This document shows, piece after piece, positions 40,755-49,429 of a stretch of DNA of 64,000 bases (positions are counted from its first letter, which is position 1; each line of letters opens with the position of its first letter). Position numbers and translations under genes: made by a program. Where the stretch lies: assembly GCF_014654895.1 (NCBI RefSeq), contig NZ_BNBE01000003.1, forward strand, positions 586,501 to 650,500. The letters run 5' to 3'. This DNA comes from Streptomyces filamentosus (GTDB lineage Bacteria; Actinomycetota; Actinomycetes; Streptomycetales; Streptomycetaceae). The notes beneath the pieces are model-generated. The model saw only the letters and a list, made by a program, of their open reading frames with translations. It was not told the DNA's origin and made no database searches.

Positions 40755-41723
40755 TCACCCGTCTGCCGGGGCCACGTCCCGCAGCAGGTGGGCGTAGGCG
40801 GCCTCGTCGACGACCGGGGTGCCGAACGCCTTCGCCTTGACCGCCTTGGAGGTGCCGGCGTCCGGGTCGTTGGTCACCAGGAGGCTGGTCAGCCGGGAGA
40901 CGGAGGTGGCGACGTGCAGCCCGGCCTCGACCGTGCGGTCCTCCAGGAGCTCGCGGTCCACGGAGGTGTCGCCGGAGAAGGCCACCCGCATGCCCTGCTT
41001 GAGCGGCTTGTCGGTCTCGTACCGGCCGGGGTTGGGGTACGGGCAGGCGGGCCGCTTCCGCGAGGGGCGCCAGCCCCCCGCGCGGTACGCGGACCCGGCC
41101 GGGGTGCGGGCGGGCGAGGAGGCCCACTCGGTGAGCGGACGGCACTCCAGGAGGGGCAGCCGGACGCCCCGCTCGGCGGCGGCGCGCAGGCTCGGGCGGA
41201 ACGCCTCGGCGAGCACGCGCGCGTCGTCGAGGGCGTTGTGCGCGCGCTGCTGCACCACCCCGAAGTGGGCGGCCAGCGACTCCAGCTTGTGGTTGGGCAG
41301 CGGCAGCGACAGCTCCTTGGAGAGCGCGATGGTGCACAGCCGCTGCCGCACGGGCGCGGTGAGCTCGGCGCGGGCGTACTCCCGGGCGATCATCTGCCAG
41401 TCGAACATCGCGTTGTGCGCGACGAGGACCCGGCCGTCGAGCCGGGCCGAGAACTCCTCGGCGATCTCCGGGAAGAGCGGCGCCCCTTCGAGGACGTCGC
41501 TGGTGAGGCCGTGGATCCAGACCGGGCCGGGGTCCCGCTCCGGGTTCACCAGCGTGTACCAGTGGTCCTCCACCTCGCCCCGCGCGTCGAGCCGGTAGAC
41601 GGCGGCGGAGACGATGCGGTCGTCGCGGGCGAGACCGGTGGTCTCCACGTCGACCACCGCGTACCCCTGCGGGTAGGCGGTCGGCCACGTCGCTGCTGTC
41701 GTGCGGTCGTCGAGCATGGTCAT
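40755..41723 (-). CDS. DEDDh 3'-5' exonuclease with C-terminal BRCT domain
   Basis: A 322-residue DnaQ/epsilon-like nuclease. Exo I: YAVVDVETTGL (Asp25, Glu27); Exo II: VAHNAMFDWQM; Exo III-epsilon: HNALDDARVLAE with the catalytic His and Asp. After a Pro/Arg linker a BRCT domain occupies about residues 240-318 (MRVAFSGDTSVDRELLEDRTVEAG...TSLLVTNDPDAGTSKAVKAKA). BRCT domains bind nicked DNA or phosphoproteins, so the protein probably acts in repair or proofreading. ATG at 41723, or the ATG two codons inside; no clear ribosome site, so it may be leaderless (TATTCT lies at the right place). Confidence 0.88.
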   Translation of the reverse strand: MTMLDDRTTAATWPTAYPQGYAVVDVETTGLARDDRIVSAAVYRLDARGEVEDHWYTLVNPERDPGPVWIHGLTSDVLEGAPLFPEIAEEFSARLDGRVLVAHNAMFDWQMIAREYARAELTAPVRQRLCTIALSKELSLPLPNHKLESLAAHFGVVQQRAHNALDDARVLAEAFRPSLRAAAERGVRLPLLECRPLTEWASSPARTPAGSAYRAGGWRPSRKRPACPYPNPGRYETDKPLKQGMRVAFSGDTSVDRELLEDRTVEAGLHVATSVSRLTSLLVTNDPDAGTSKAVKAKAFGTPVVDEAAYAHLLRDVAPADG

Positions 41724-41780
41724 TGAGAATACGGCCCGCGACCGACACCCCCGCCCCCGCTGTCCTCGATGTCCGCTATG

Positions 41781-42566
41781 TCACTCCCGGTCGGGGTGCC
41801 GGGGCGGGGGCGGGACCCTGTCGGTGGTCGGGACTCCACCAGTGGTCGGGGCTCCACCGGCGGCCGGGATCCCACCGGCGTCCGGGCCTCCGTCGGCGGC
41901 CGGGGCCCCGTCAGCGGCCGGGAGTCCACCGGCATCAGGGACCCCGTCCCCGTCCGCCAGGAGCCCCCGCACCAGCGCGCGCACCGAGGCCGCGAAGAGC
42001 CGCCCGGTGTCCGGCGGGGCCGCCAGGGCGCGGGCCAGCGGGGGATCCGCGTCGGCGGTCTCGGTGCGCCACAGCTCCTCCTCCGCCGGGGACTGCGCGG
42101 GCGACCGCTCGCGGTTGCGCTCCAGGAGCACGTGGCCGACGGTCTGGAAGGAGACCGCGCGGACCAGCTCCGCCGCCCGCTCCCCGCGCAGCCCCGCCGC
42201 GTGCGCCTCCCGGACCAGGGCCCGCTGGGCGGGCAGGAACATCCGCTCGGTCAGGCCCCGCTCGTGGACCATCGCCACCAGGTGCGGGCGCTCGCGCAGC
42301 GCCCGGCGCAGGGCGTGCGCCACCGAGGCGATCCGCTCCACCGGGTCCCGCCCGCGCGGCCGGATCGCGCTCAGCTCGGCCACCGTCCGCTCGGCCAGCG
42401 CGTCGAGCAGCGACTCGCGGTTGCCCACGTGCCAGTAGATCGAGGTCACCGCGGTGTCGAGCGCGGCGGCGAGCCCCCGCATGGTGAGCCCGTCCGGGCC
42501 GTGCGCCCGCACCAGGGCCGCCGCCGCGTCCAGGACCTCCTCGCGGCTGAGCGCGGGCCGTGCCAT
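41781..42566 (-). CDS. TetR-family transcriptional regulator
   Basis: A 261-residue repressor. N-terminal helix-turn-helix: ALSREEVLDAAAALVRAHGPDGLTMRGLAAALDTAVTSIYWHVGNRESLL (split near 34-50), with a C-terminal effector domain of TetR_C type. The last 45 residues are hexapeptide repeats. Start: the ATG at 42566, correctly spaced from AGGGGG; the ATG at 42572 abuts it. Divergent from the decarboxylase operon, with a strong palindrome between, so it very likely controls that operon. Confidence 0.88.
   Translation of the reverse strand: MARPALSREEVLDAAAALVRAHGPDGLTMRGLAAALDTAVTSIYWHVGNRESLLDALAERTVAELSAIRPRGRDPVERIASVAHALRRALRERPHLVAMVHERGLTERMFLPAQRALVREAHAAGLRGERAAELVRAVSFQTVGHVLLERNRERSPAQSPAEEELWRTETADADPPLARALAAPPDTGRLFAASVRALVRGLLADGDGVPDAGGLPAADGAPAADGGPDAGGIPAAGGAPTTGGVPTTDRVPPPPRHPDRE
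41811..41936 (-). repeat. Degenerate 18-bp tandem repeats in the TetR C-terminus
   Basis: About seven units of six residues, pattern (P/T)-x-(G/D)-G-x-P (for example DAGGLP, AADGAP, DAGGIP, AAGGAP, TTGGVP). The reading frame is open throughout. The tail lies beyond the TetR fold and is probably a disordered, recently expanded sequence. Confidence 0.75.
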
Positions 42567-42631
42567 CCCCATCCCCCTGACGTCCCGTCAATTCCCGTCG
42601 TGCACGGGTCTTCACCCTTCATCGACGGCGG

Positions 42632-42646
42632 TGTAACAGTGTTACA
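42632..42646. promoter_or_regulatory. Palindrome TGTAAC-AGT-GTTACA, TetR operator
   Basis: Perfect 6-bp arms with a 3-bp centre, 63 bp before the decarboxylase start and 66 bp from the TetR start. The 15-bp symmetrical site is typical for TetR regulators. Confidence 0.75.
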
Positions 42647-42708
42647 GGCCGTCGCCCCGACAGGTCGGGGAGGCCGGCGGCCGCATCCGTCCGGAAGGGT
42701 GGTACGAC

Positions 42709-43506
42709 ATGGCACGCGTACGGTACGGGGCGCGCACCGCGGCGGAGACCGCCGTCGCCCGCGCCGCGGCGGCGAGGCTCCCCGACATCTGGTCCACCGG
42801 AGTGGTCGCCCTCTGGGAGACCGACCCCGACGCGGTGGCGGCCGTCCTGCCGCCCCCGCTGGAACCCACCGGCCGCCCCCTGGTCCGGGTCACCATCAGC
42901 CGGGTGGACCTGCCGGGCTATCCGCTCGGCGCCGGCTCGGTCTCGGTGGCCGCCGCCCACGGCGCCGTCGAGGGCTGGTACCCGCTGGTCATGCCGATGA
43001 CCCACGAGCGGGCCCTGATCGGCGGCCGGGAGGTCTTCGGCGAGCCGAAGAAGCTCGGCGAGGTCGTCGTGGAGCGCGACGGGCTGGTGGTGAACGCCCG
43101 CCTCGCCCGGCACGGCATCGCCTTCGTGGAGGTGCGCGGCGCCGTCTCCGGCCCGCTGCCGCCGCCCGCGCCCGCCGAGAGGACCGACTTCTACTTCAAG
43201 TTCCTGCCCGGCGTGGAGGGCGCCGGCTTCGACGCCGACCCGGTCCTCGTCCACTGCGTGCGGGGCGAGAAGGTGCGCCGGCTGGAGCGGCTCACCGGCG
43301 ACGTCGTCCTGCGCGAGTCGATGTACGACCCCGTCGCCGACCTCCCGGTCCGCCGGCTCGTCGAAATCACCCTCGGCGAGAAGACCACCGACCAGCGCGG
43401 CCGGGTCGCCGGACGGGTCTCCGCCGAGGCCCTGCTGCCCTACGTCCACCAGCGCTACGACGACCCCGCGCAGATCCACGACGGCCCGCCGGAAGGAAGC
43501 GTCTGA
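42709..43506 (+). CDS. Acetoacetate decarboxylase family protein
   Basis: A 265-residue protein of the ADC fold. ALIGGREVFGEPKKLGEV carries the Lys-Lys pair where the first is the Schiff-base lysine in true decarboxylases, preceded by GWYPLVMPMTHERA. The surrounding context (SDR plus two amidohydrolases) suggests that it acts on a larger keto acid than acetoacetate. The ATG has GGAAGGGTGG upstream, and its stop overlaps the SDR start (TGATG). Confidence 0.88.
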   Translation: MARVRYGARTAAETAVARAAAARLPDIWSTGVVALWETDPDAVAAVLPPPLEPTGRPLVRVTISRVDLPGYPLGAGSVSVAAAHGAVEGWYPLVMPMTHERALIGGREVFGEPKKLGEVVVERDGLVVNARLARHGIAFVEVRGAVSGPLPPPAPAERTDFYFKFLPGVEGAGFDADPVLVHCVRGEKVRRLERLTGDVVLRESMYDPVADLPVRRLVEITLGEKTTDQRGRVAGRVSAEALLPYVHQRYDDPAQIHDGPPEGSV

Positions 43507-44390
43507 TGGAGCTCGGGGAAGGACAGGTCGCCGTCGTCACCGGCGCCGCGAGCGGCATCGGCCGGGCCATGGCCCGCCGCTTCGCCGCCGAGGGCCTCGC
43601 GGTCGTCCTCGGCGACGTCGAGGAGGGACCGCTCGCCGAGGCCGCCGAGGAGCTGGCGGCGGACGGGGCGCAGGTGCTCGCCCGGACCGTGGACGTCTCC
43701 GACCGGGACGCGGTACGGGCCTTCGCCGACGCCGCCTACGAGACCTTCGGCGCCGTCCACGTCCTCTGCAACAACGCGGGCGTCGGCTCCGGCGCCGAGG
43801 GCCGCATGTGGGAGCACGAACCGAACGACTGGAAGTGGGCCTTCGCGGTCAACGTGTGGGGCGTCTTCCACGGCGTCCAGGCATTCGTCCCCCGCATGCT
43901 CGCGGGCGGCGAACCCGGCCACGTGGTCAACACCTCCTCCGCCGACGGCGGCATCGCCCCGCTGCCCACCGCCTCCGTCTACGCCGTCACCAAGGCGGCC
44001 GTCGTCACCATGACCGAGTCCCTCTACGCCCATCTGCGGGCCGAGCAGGCGCGCGTGGGCGCGTCCGTCCTCTTCCCCGGGCCCCACATGCTCCGCACCG
44101 GCCTGTGGGAGTCGCACCGCAACCGGCCCGGGCGGTACGCCAAGGAGCGCCCGCGCCGCACCCCGTACCGCTCCCTCGACCAGTGGGAGGCCGCCATGAA
44201 GGAGGCCGGCCACGAGATCGCCTTCACCCCGGTCGAGGAGGTCGCCGAGCACGTCGTCGAGGGGATCAGGGCCGACCGGTTCTGGATGCTCCCGGCGAGC
44301 GGGCACAGCGACCGGCAGATCACGGCGCGCTCGCGGTCCATGCTCGACCGCGCGAACCCGTCCTACCTGGAGAGCTTCATCCTCGACTGA
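43506..44390 (+). CDS. Short-chain dehydrogenase/reductase
   Basis: A 294-residue classical SDR: cofactor site TGAASGIG (13-20), NNAG, catalytic Ser in NTSSADGGIA and YAVTK (Tyr/Lys). The C-terminal 70 residues extend beyond the core (WESHRNRPGRYAKERPRRTP, MKEAGHEIAFTPVEEVAEHV), as in mycobacterial and Streptomyces SDRs of unknown catabolic pathways. Translationally coupled to the decarboxylase upstream; followed 20 bp later by the first amidohydrolase. Confidence 0.9.
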   Translation: MELGEGQVAVVTGAASGIGRAMARRFAAEGLAVVLGDVEEGPLAEAAEELAADGAQVLARTVDVSDRDAVRAFADAAYETFGAVHVLCNNAGVGSGAEGRMWEHEPNDWKWAFAVNVWGVFHGVQAFVPRMLAGGEPGHVVNTSSADGGIAPLPTASVYAVTKAAVVTMTESLYAHLRAEQARVGASVLFPGPHMLRTGLWESHRNRPGRYAKERPRRTPYRSLDQWEAAMKEAGHEIAFTPVEEVAEHVVEGIRADRFWMLPASGHSDRQITARSRSMLDRANPSYLESFILD

Positions 44391-44410
44391 CCCGACCGAG
44401 GGGCATGGCC

Positions 44411-45718
44411 ATGAGCTATGAGGACCCGTACCTGATCATCTCGTCCGACTGTCACGCCGGGCTCCCCACCGAGGAGTACCGGCCCTATCTGGAGTCCCGC
44501 TTCCACGGCGCCTTCGACGACTTCCTCGCCGGGCGCGAGGCCCGCCGCGAGGCGATGACCCGCCTCGGGGTCCGCAACGAGGACTTCGCGCACCAGTGGT
44601 TCAGCGACCACGAGGAGGGGCTGCGCGGCGGCTGGGACCACGCGCAGCGGATCAAGGAGCTGGACGGCGACGGCGTCGCCGCCGAGGTCGTCTTCCCCGA
44701 CGCGGACGCCGTCGACAGCCAGACCGCCGCCCCCTTCGGCGTCGGCCTCGGCCTCTCGGGCGACCAGGACCCCGAGCTCGGCATGGCGGGCGCCAAGGCG
44801 CACAACCGCTGGCTCGCCGAGTTCGTCGCCCACGACCCGGCCCGGCACTGCGGCGTCGCCCTCCTCCCCGTCACCGCCGACGTCCGCGAGGTCGTCGCCG
44901 AGATCCACCGGGCCAGGGAGTCCGGCCTCGGCGCCCTGATGATCCCGTCCATGTGGGTCGACAAGGCGCCCTACCACGACCGGCGCTACGACCCGGTGTG
45001 GGCGGCCGCCGCCGAGACCGGGATGCCGGTCGTCACCCACTCCGGGGCCGCGCCCCGCGAGGAGTACGGCGACCACCTCGGCATCTACGTCTCCGAGGTC
45101 ACCTGGTGGCCCGCCCGGCCGCTGTGGTTCCTGCTCTGGTCCGGGGTCTTCGAGCGGCACCCGGGCCTGCGGTTCGGCGTCGCCGAGTCCGGCTGCTGGT
45201 GGCTGCCGAACCTGCTGTGGTTCATGGACCGGCTCTACCTCGGCGCCCACGGCGGCAAGAAGCTCTCGCCCTTCGCCGAGCTGCGGCGCCCGCCGAGCGA
45301 GTACCTGGACCGGCAGGTCTTCGTCTGCGCCACCAACACCAAGCGGCGCGAGCTGGCGCAGCGGTACGAGATCGGCGTCGACAACATCCTGTGGGGCTCG
45401 GACTTCCCGCACCCCGAGGGCACCTGGCCGAACACCCGGGCCTGGCTGCGCAGCACCTTCCACGACATCCCGGTGGGGGAGACCCGGCGGATGCTGGGCC
45501 TGGCCGCCGCCGAGGTCTTCGGATTCGACGTCCACCGGCTGGATCCGATAGCCAGGCGGATCGGTCCCACCCCCGCCGACCTCGGCCAGCCCGCCGACCA
45601 GACCGCCGTCGAGGCGTCCTGGGCCCGCTCCCGCGAGACCGGCCGGCACTGGCTCACCGGCGGCGACTTCCCGGTCACGGGCCCGGCCGCCGGTCCGGCC
45701 GCGGGGGTGACCCCGTGA
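44411..45718 (+). CDS. Amidohydrolase-2 (ACMSD-like) metal hydrolase/decarboxylase, first copy
   Basis: A 435-residue TIM-barrel protein of the aminocarboxymuconate-semialdehyde decarboxylase/resorcylate decarboxylase group. The N-terminal metal motif is DCH (IISSDCHAGLP), then the VTHSG histidine and WGSDFPHPEG with the catalytic Asp. The ATG at 44411 is spaced correctly from GAGGGG; the ATG at 44405 is too close. Its stop overlaps the start of the paralogue (GTGA), so the two probably act in the same route. Confidence 0.87.
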   Translation: MSYEDPYLIISSDCHAGLPTEEYRPYLESRFHGAFDDFLAGREARREAMTRLGVRNEDFAHQWFSDHEEGLRGGWDHAQRIKELDGDGVAAEVVFPDADAVDSQTAAPFGVGLGLSGDQDPELGMAGAKAHNRWLAEFVAHDPARHCGVALLPVTADVREVVAEIHRARESGLGALMIPSMWVDKAPYHDRRYDPVWAAAAETGMPVVTHSGAAPREEYGDHLGIYVSEVTWWPARPLWFLLWSGVFERHPGLRFGVAESGCWWLPNLLWFMDRLYLGAHGGKKLSPFAELRRPPSEYLDRQVFVCATNTKRRELAQRYEIGVDNILWGSDFPHPEGTWPNTRAWLRSTFHDIPVGETRRMLGLAAAEVFGFDVHRLDPIARRIGPTPADLGQPADQTAVEASWARSRETGRHWLTGGDFPVTGPAAGPAAGVTP

Positions 45719-46965
45719 CCGACCGCCCCGCCGCGGCCCCCGCCGACCGCTACACCGTGATCTCCGCCGACTGCCACGCCGGCGCCGACCTCCTCGACTA
45801 CAGGCCGTACCTGGAGAAGCGGTTCCACGACGACTTCGACGCCTGGGCGGCCGCGTACGTCAACCCGTACGAGGACCTCCTCGCCGACACCGCCGACCGC
45901 AACTGGAACTCCGGCCGGCGGCTGCGCGAGCTGGAGGAGGACGGCATCGTCGCCGAGGTCGTCTTCCCCAACACCATCCCGCCCTTCTTCCCCTCCGCCT
46001 CCCTCATGGCCCCGGCCCCCACCCGGGAGGAGTTCGAGCGGCGCTGGGCGGGCCTGCGCGCCCACAACCGCTGGCTCGCCGACTTCTGCGCCGAGGCCCC
46101 CGGCCGCCGGGCCGGCGTCGCCCAGATCCTCCTGAACGACGTGGCCGAGGCCGTCCGGGAGATCCGCCGCGCCCGCGCGGCCGGCCTCACCGGCGGCGTG
46201 CTGCTCCCCGGCACCCCGCCCGGCAGCGGCCTGCCGGAGCTGCACTCGGAGACGTACGACCCGATCTGGGCCGTCTGCGAGGAGCTGGACGTCCCCGTCA
46301 ACCACCACGGCGGCTCCGCCTCCCCGCCGCTCGGCGACGAACCCGCCGCCCGCGCGGTCTTCATGGTGGAGACCACCTGGTTCTCCCACCGGGCCCTGTG
46401 GCACCTGGTGTTCGGCGGCGCCTTCCGCCGCCACCCCGGCCTCAGGCTGGTCCTCACCGAGCAGGGCTCCGGCTGGATCCCCGGCGTGGTCGAGATGCTG
46501 GACTACTACCACGGGCGGCTGGTCGCGGCGGCGGGCCGGGCGGCCACCGCCGAGTCGAAGTTCGGCGCCGGGCTCGCCGACTCCATGGGCCGCAGCCCCG
46601 GCGAGGTCTGGCGGGACAACTGCTTCGTCGGCGCCAGCTTCATGCGCCCCCACGAGGTGCCGCTGCGCCACCGGATCGGCCTCGACAAGATCATGTGGGG
46701 CAGCGACTACCCGCACGACGAGGGCACCGCCCCGTACTCGCGCGAGGGGCTCCGCCTCGCCTACGCGGGCCTGCCGCGCGCGGAGGTGGCGGCGATGGTC
46801 GGCGGCAACGCGGCCCGCGTCTACGGCTTCGACCTCGCCGTCCTCGACCGGCTCGCGGCCGTCCACGGCCCGTCCGTCGAGGAGGTCGCCACCCCGCTGG
46901 AGAAGGTCCCGGACGGCGCCACCAGCCCGGCCTTCGCCCCGGGCGGGTCGGTCCGCGTCTGGTGA
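45715..46965 (+). CDS. Amidohydrolase-2 (ACMSD-like) metal hydrolase/decarboxylase, second copy
   Basis: A 416-residue paralogue of the preceding protein, with matching motifs: VISADCHAGADL, VNHHGGSA and IMWGSDYPHDEG. The two share overall layout (PYLEKRFHDDFDAW against PYLESRFHGAFDDF) but diverge in the middle, so they may form a heteromer or process successive intermediates. GTG start at 45715. Last gene of the TetR-linked operon; 24 bp separate it from the transporter gene. Confidence 0.87.
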   Translation: MTDRPAAAPADRYTVISADCHAGADLLDYRPYLEKRFHDDFDAWAAAYVNPYEDLLADTADRNWNSGRRLRELEEDGIVAEVVFPNTIPPFFPSASLMAPAPTREEFERRWAGLRAHNRWLADFCAEAPGRRAGVAQILLNDVAEAVREIRRARAAGLTGGVLLPGTPPGSGLPELHSETYDPIWAVCEELDVPVNHHGGSASPPLGDEPAARAVFMVETTWFSHRALWHLVFGGAFRRHPGLRLVLTEQGSGWIPGVVEMLDYYHGRLVAAAGRAATAESKFGAGLADSMGRSPGEVWRDNCFVGASFMRPHEVPLRHRIGLDKIMWGSDYPHDEGTAPYSREGLRLAYAGLPRAEVAAMVGGNAARVYGFDLAVLDRLAAVHGPSVEEVATPLEKVPDGATSPAFAPGGSVRVW

Positions 46966-46989
46966 CGCGGGGGGTGCGACCCTCCAGAG

Positions 46990-47700
46990 GTGACCGCACC
47001 CCCCGCACACGAGCCCCACGGCGGGGCACTCGGCTCCCGCCTCAACTGGCTCCGGGCCGCCGTGCTCGGAGCCAACGACGGCATCGTCTCCACCGCCGGC
47101 CTCGTCGTCGGCGTCGCCGGCGCCACCGGGGCCAGGGACGCCCTCCTCACCGCCGGCCTCTCCGGCCTCCTCGCGGGCTCCCTCTCCATGGCGGTCGGCG
47201 AGTACGTCTCCGTCTCCGTCCAGCGCGACTCCGAGACCGCCGCCCTCGCCACCGAGAAGCAGGAGCTCCACGAGAGCCCCGAGGCCGAGCTCGACGAGCT
47301 CACCGCCCTCCTCACCGCCCGCGGCCTCACCCCCGGCGTCGCCCGCGAGGCCGCCGAACAGCTCACCGAACGCGACGCCCTGCGCGCCCACGCGCGCGTG
47401 GAGCTCGGCATCGACCCCGACGACCTCACCAACCCCTGGCACGCCGCCTGGGCCAGCTTCCTCGCCTTCACCGTCGGCGCCCTGCTCCCGCTGCTCGCGA
47501 TCGTCCTCCCGCCCGCCTCCCTCCGGCTCTGGATCACCGTCGGCTCCGTCCTCACCGCCCTCACCCTCACCGGCTGGTGGGCCGCCCGCCTCGCCGCCGC
47601 CCCCGCCCCGCGGGCCACCCTCCGCACCGTCGCGGGCGGCGCCCTCGCCATGGCCGTCACCTACGCGGCCGGCTCGCTCCTGGGCGTGGCCGGGGTGTGA
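46990..47700 (+). CDS. VIT1/CCC1 family iron/manganese transporter
   Basis: A 236-residue integral membrane protein with about five helices. RLNWLRAAVLGANDGIVSTAGLVVGVAGA is the family's N-terminal signature; AGSLSMAVGEYVSVSVQRDSE follows, with an acidic cytoplasmic metal-binding loop (about 88-140). Relatives move Fe2+ or Mn2+ out of the cytoplasm. The GTG start at 46990 follows CCAGAG; it may be cotranscribed with the amidohydrolases, but is not obviously related to them. Confidence 0.88.
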   Translation: MTAPPAHEPHGGALGSRLNWLRAAVLGANDGIVSTAGLVVGVAGATGARDALLTAGLSGLLAGSLSMAVGEYVSVSVQRDSETAALATEKQELHESPEAELDELTALLTARGLTPGVAREAAEQLTERDALRAHARVELGIDPDDLTNPWHAAWASFLAFTVGALLPLLAIVLPPASLRLWITVGSVLTALTLTGWWAARLAAAPAPRATLRTVAGGALAMAVTYAAGSLLGVAGV

Positions 47701-47709
47701 CCGGCGCCC

Positions 47710-47743
47710 GCTTGTCGGAAGCCGCCAAAGCCTGCTGACAAGC
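47710..47743. promoter_or_regulatory. Inverted and direct repeats before the sterol-desaturase-like gene
   Basis: GCTTGTC (47710-47716) and GACAAGC (47737-47743) are exact inverted copies; CTTGTCGG also recurs directly at 47711-47718 and 47755-47762. The set fills the 107-bp promoter gap and may bind a regulator. Confidence 0.45.
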
Positions 47744-47807
47744 CGTCTCGCATACTTGTCGGTAACGGCGTCTAGCCCTCCGCGGGGGCGGGACCTACCG
47801 TCGACGC

Positions 47808-48689
47808 ATGCCGAACCTGCCCGATGTCGTGCTCTGGTCCATACCGGCGTTCGTCCTGCTCACCGTCGTGGAGATGGCGAGCTACCGGTTCCACCCCGAC
47901 GAGGACGCCGCCGGGTACGAGGCCAAGGACGCCGCCACCAGCATCGGCATGGGACTCGGCAGCCTCTTCACCGACCTCGTGTGGAAGGTCCCGATCGTCG
48001 CGGTCTACGCCGCCGTCCACGAGCTCACCCCGCTCCGCGTGCCCGTCCTGTGGTGGACGGTCCCGCTGATGCTGCTCGCCCAGGACTTCCTCTACTACTG
48101 GTCGCACCGGGGCCACCACGTCGTCCGGCTGCTGTGGGCCGGTCACGTCGTGCACCACAGCAGCCGCAGGTTCAACCTCTCCACCGCCCTGCGCCAGCCC
48201 TGGACCGGCTTCACCTCCTGGCCGTTCTACCTGCCGATGATCGCCCTCGGCGTGCACCCCGCCGCCGTCGCCTTCTGCTCCTCGGTCAGCCTCGTCTACC
48301 AGTTCTGGATCCACACCGAGCGCGTCGACCGGCTGCCCCGCCCCTTCGAGCACGTCCTCAACACCCCCTCCCACCACCGCGTCCACCACGCCTCCCAGGG
48401 CGGCTACCTGGACCGGAACTTCGGCGGGATCCTCATCCTCTGGGACCGGGCCTTCGGCACCTGGACCGGTGAGACCGAACGGCCCGTCTACGGCCTCACC
48501 AAGAACATCGAGACCTACAACCCGCTCCGCGTCGCCACCCACGAGTACGCCGCCCTCGCCCGCGACGTCCGCGCCGCCGGCGACTGGGGCGAACGGGCCG
48601 GCCGGATCTTCCGGGGCCCCGGCTGGCAGCCGGGTCCCCGCACCGCCCCGTCCCCCGACCCGACCGCCGCCCCGGAGCCCGCCGCGTGA
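47808..48689 (+). CDS. Sterol desaturase / fatty-acid hydroxylase family protein
   Basis: A 293-residue di-iron membrane oxygenase with about four helices. The three histidine clusters are complete: HRGHH (near 105), HVVHH (near 117) and HHRVHH (near 190). It hydroxylates or desaturates a lipid or isoprenoid acyl chain. The Pro-rich C-terminus ends in an overlap with the next gene (GTGA), which encodes a lysoplasmalogenase, so both may act on membrane lipids. Confidence 0.88.
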   Translation: MPNLPDVVLWSIPAFVLLTVVEMASYRFHPDEDAAGYEAKDAATSIGMGLGSLFTDLVWKVPIVAVYAAVHELTPLRVPVLWWTVPLMLLAQDFLYYWSHRGHHVVRLLWAGHVVHHSSRRFNLSTALRQPWTGFTSWPFYLPMIALGVHPAAVAFCSSVSLVYQFWIHTERVDRLPRPFEHVLNTPSHHRVHHASQGGYLDRNFGGILILWDRAFGTWTGETERPVYGLTKNIETYNPLRVATHEYAALARDVRAAGDWGERAGRIFRGPGWQPGPRTAPSPDPTAAPEPAA

Positions 48690-49429
48690 GCACCCCCGAC
48701 ACCACCGCCCCCGACACCACCGCCCCCGACACCACCGCTCCTGACGCCACCGCCCGCACCGCCACCCCCGGCGCCCGCACCGCCGTCCCCGCCGGCCCCC
48801 TCGCCCTCCCGCGGATCCTGCTCGGCGCCTTCCTCCTCGCCGCCCTCGTCGACCTCGGCTCCCTCCTCGCGGGCGCGGACACCGGCCACCTGATCGCCAA
48901 ACCGCTCCTGCTGCCGCTGCTCGCCGCCTATGCGGCCGTGCGGGGCGCCCCCCGGCTCCTCGTCGCCGCGCTCCTCCTCGGCTGGGGCGGTGACGTCCTC
49001 CTCATGCTCGACCCCGACTGGGCCTTCCTCGCCGGGATGGGCTCCTTCGCCGTCGGCCACGTCTGCTACCTGGTCCTCTTCGGCCGCCGCCGCACCTCCC
49101 CGGCCCTCGGCGTCCTCTATGCCCTCCTCCTCGCCGGCACCGTCGCCGCCCTCTGGTCCGGGCTCCCCGCCGACCTGCGGATCCCCGTCGCCGGCTACTC
49201 GCTGCTGCTCACCGCGACGGCGTACCGCTCCAGCTCGCTGGGGGCCGTCGCCGGCACCGGAGGCGCGCTGTTCCTGCTCTCCGACACCCTCATCGCCACC
49301 GGCATCGCCGGCCTTCCCCAGCTGCCGGCTCCGGACTTCTGGGTCATGCTGACGTACATCGCCGCCCAGTACCTCCTGGCCACGGGTGGCCTGAAAGCGA
49401 TGTACGGTAAACGTCGTACAACAAGCTGA
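48686..49429 (+). CDS. Lysoplasmalogenase (YhhN family)
   Basis: A 247-residue multi-pass membrane protein with about eight hydrophobic segments. The YhhN signatures are IAKPLLLPLLAAYA, LGWGGDVLLML and MGSFAVGHVCYL, with SDTLIA near residue 205. Family members cleave vinyl ether bonds of lysoplasmalogens; substrates in Streptomyces are not established. The N-terminus is repetitive (three DTTAP units) and does not resemble a signal peptide. Coupled to the upstream desaturase gene. Confidence 0.85.
   Translation: MSTPDTTAPDTTAPDTTAPDATARTATPGARTAVPAGPLALPRILLGAFLLAALVDLGSLLAGADTGHLIAKPLLLPLLAAYAAVRGAPRLLVAALLLGWGGDVLLMLDPDWAFLAGMGSFAVGHVCYLVLFGRRRTSPALGVLYALLLAGTVAALWSGLPADLRIPVAGYSLLLTATAYRSSSLGAVAGTGGALFLLSDTLIATGIAGLPQLPAPDFWVMLTYIAAQYLLATGGLKAMYGKRRTTS
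48698..48742 (+). repeat. Three 15-bp tandem repeats encoding DTTAP
   Basis: Exact or near-exact copies of a 15-bp unit at the 5' end of the lysoplasmalogenase gene, followed by a diverged DATAR. A site where slippage would add or remove five residues without a frameshift. Confidence 0.8.
49401..49420. promoter_or_regulatory. Palindrome TGTACG-N8-CGTACA upstream of the alcohol dehydrogenase
   Basis: Perfect 6-bp arms 8 bp apart, overlapping the 3' end of the lysoplasmalogenase gene and ending 24 bp before the dehydrogenase ATG. Resembles TetR- or MerR-type operators. No dedicated regulator lies next to it. Confidence 0.5.
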
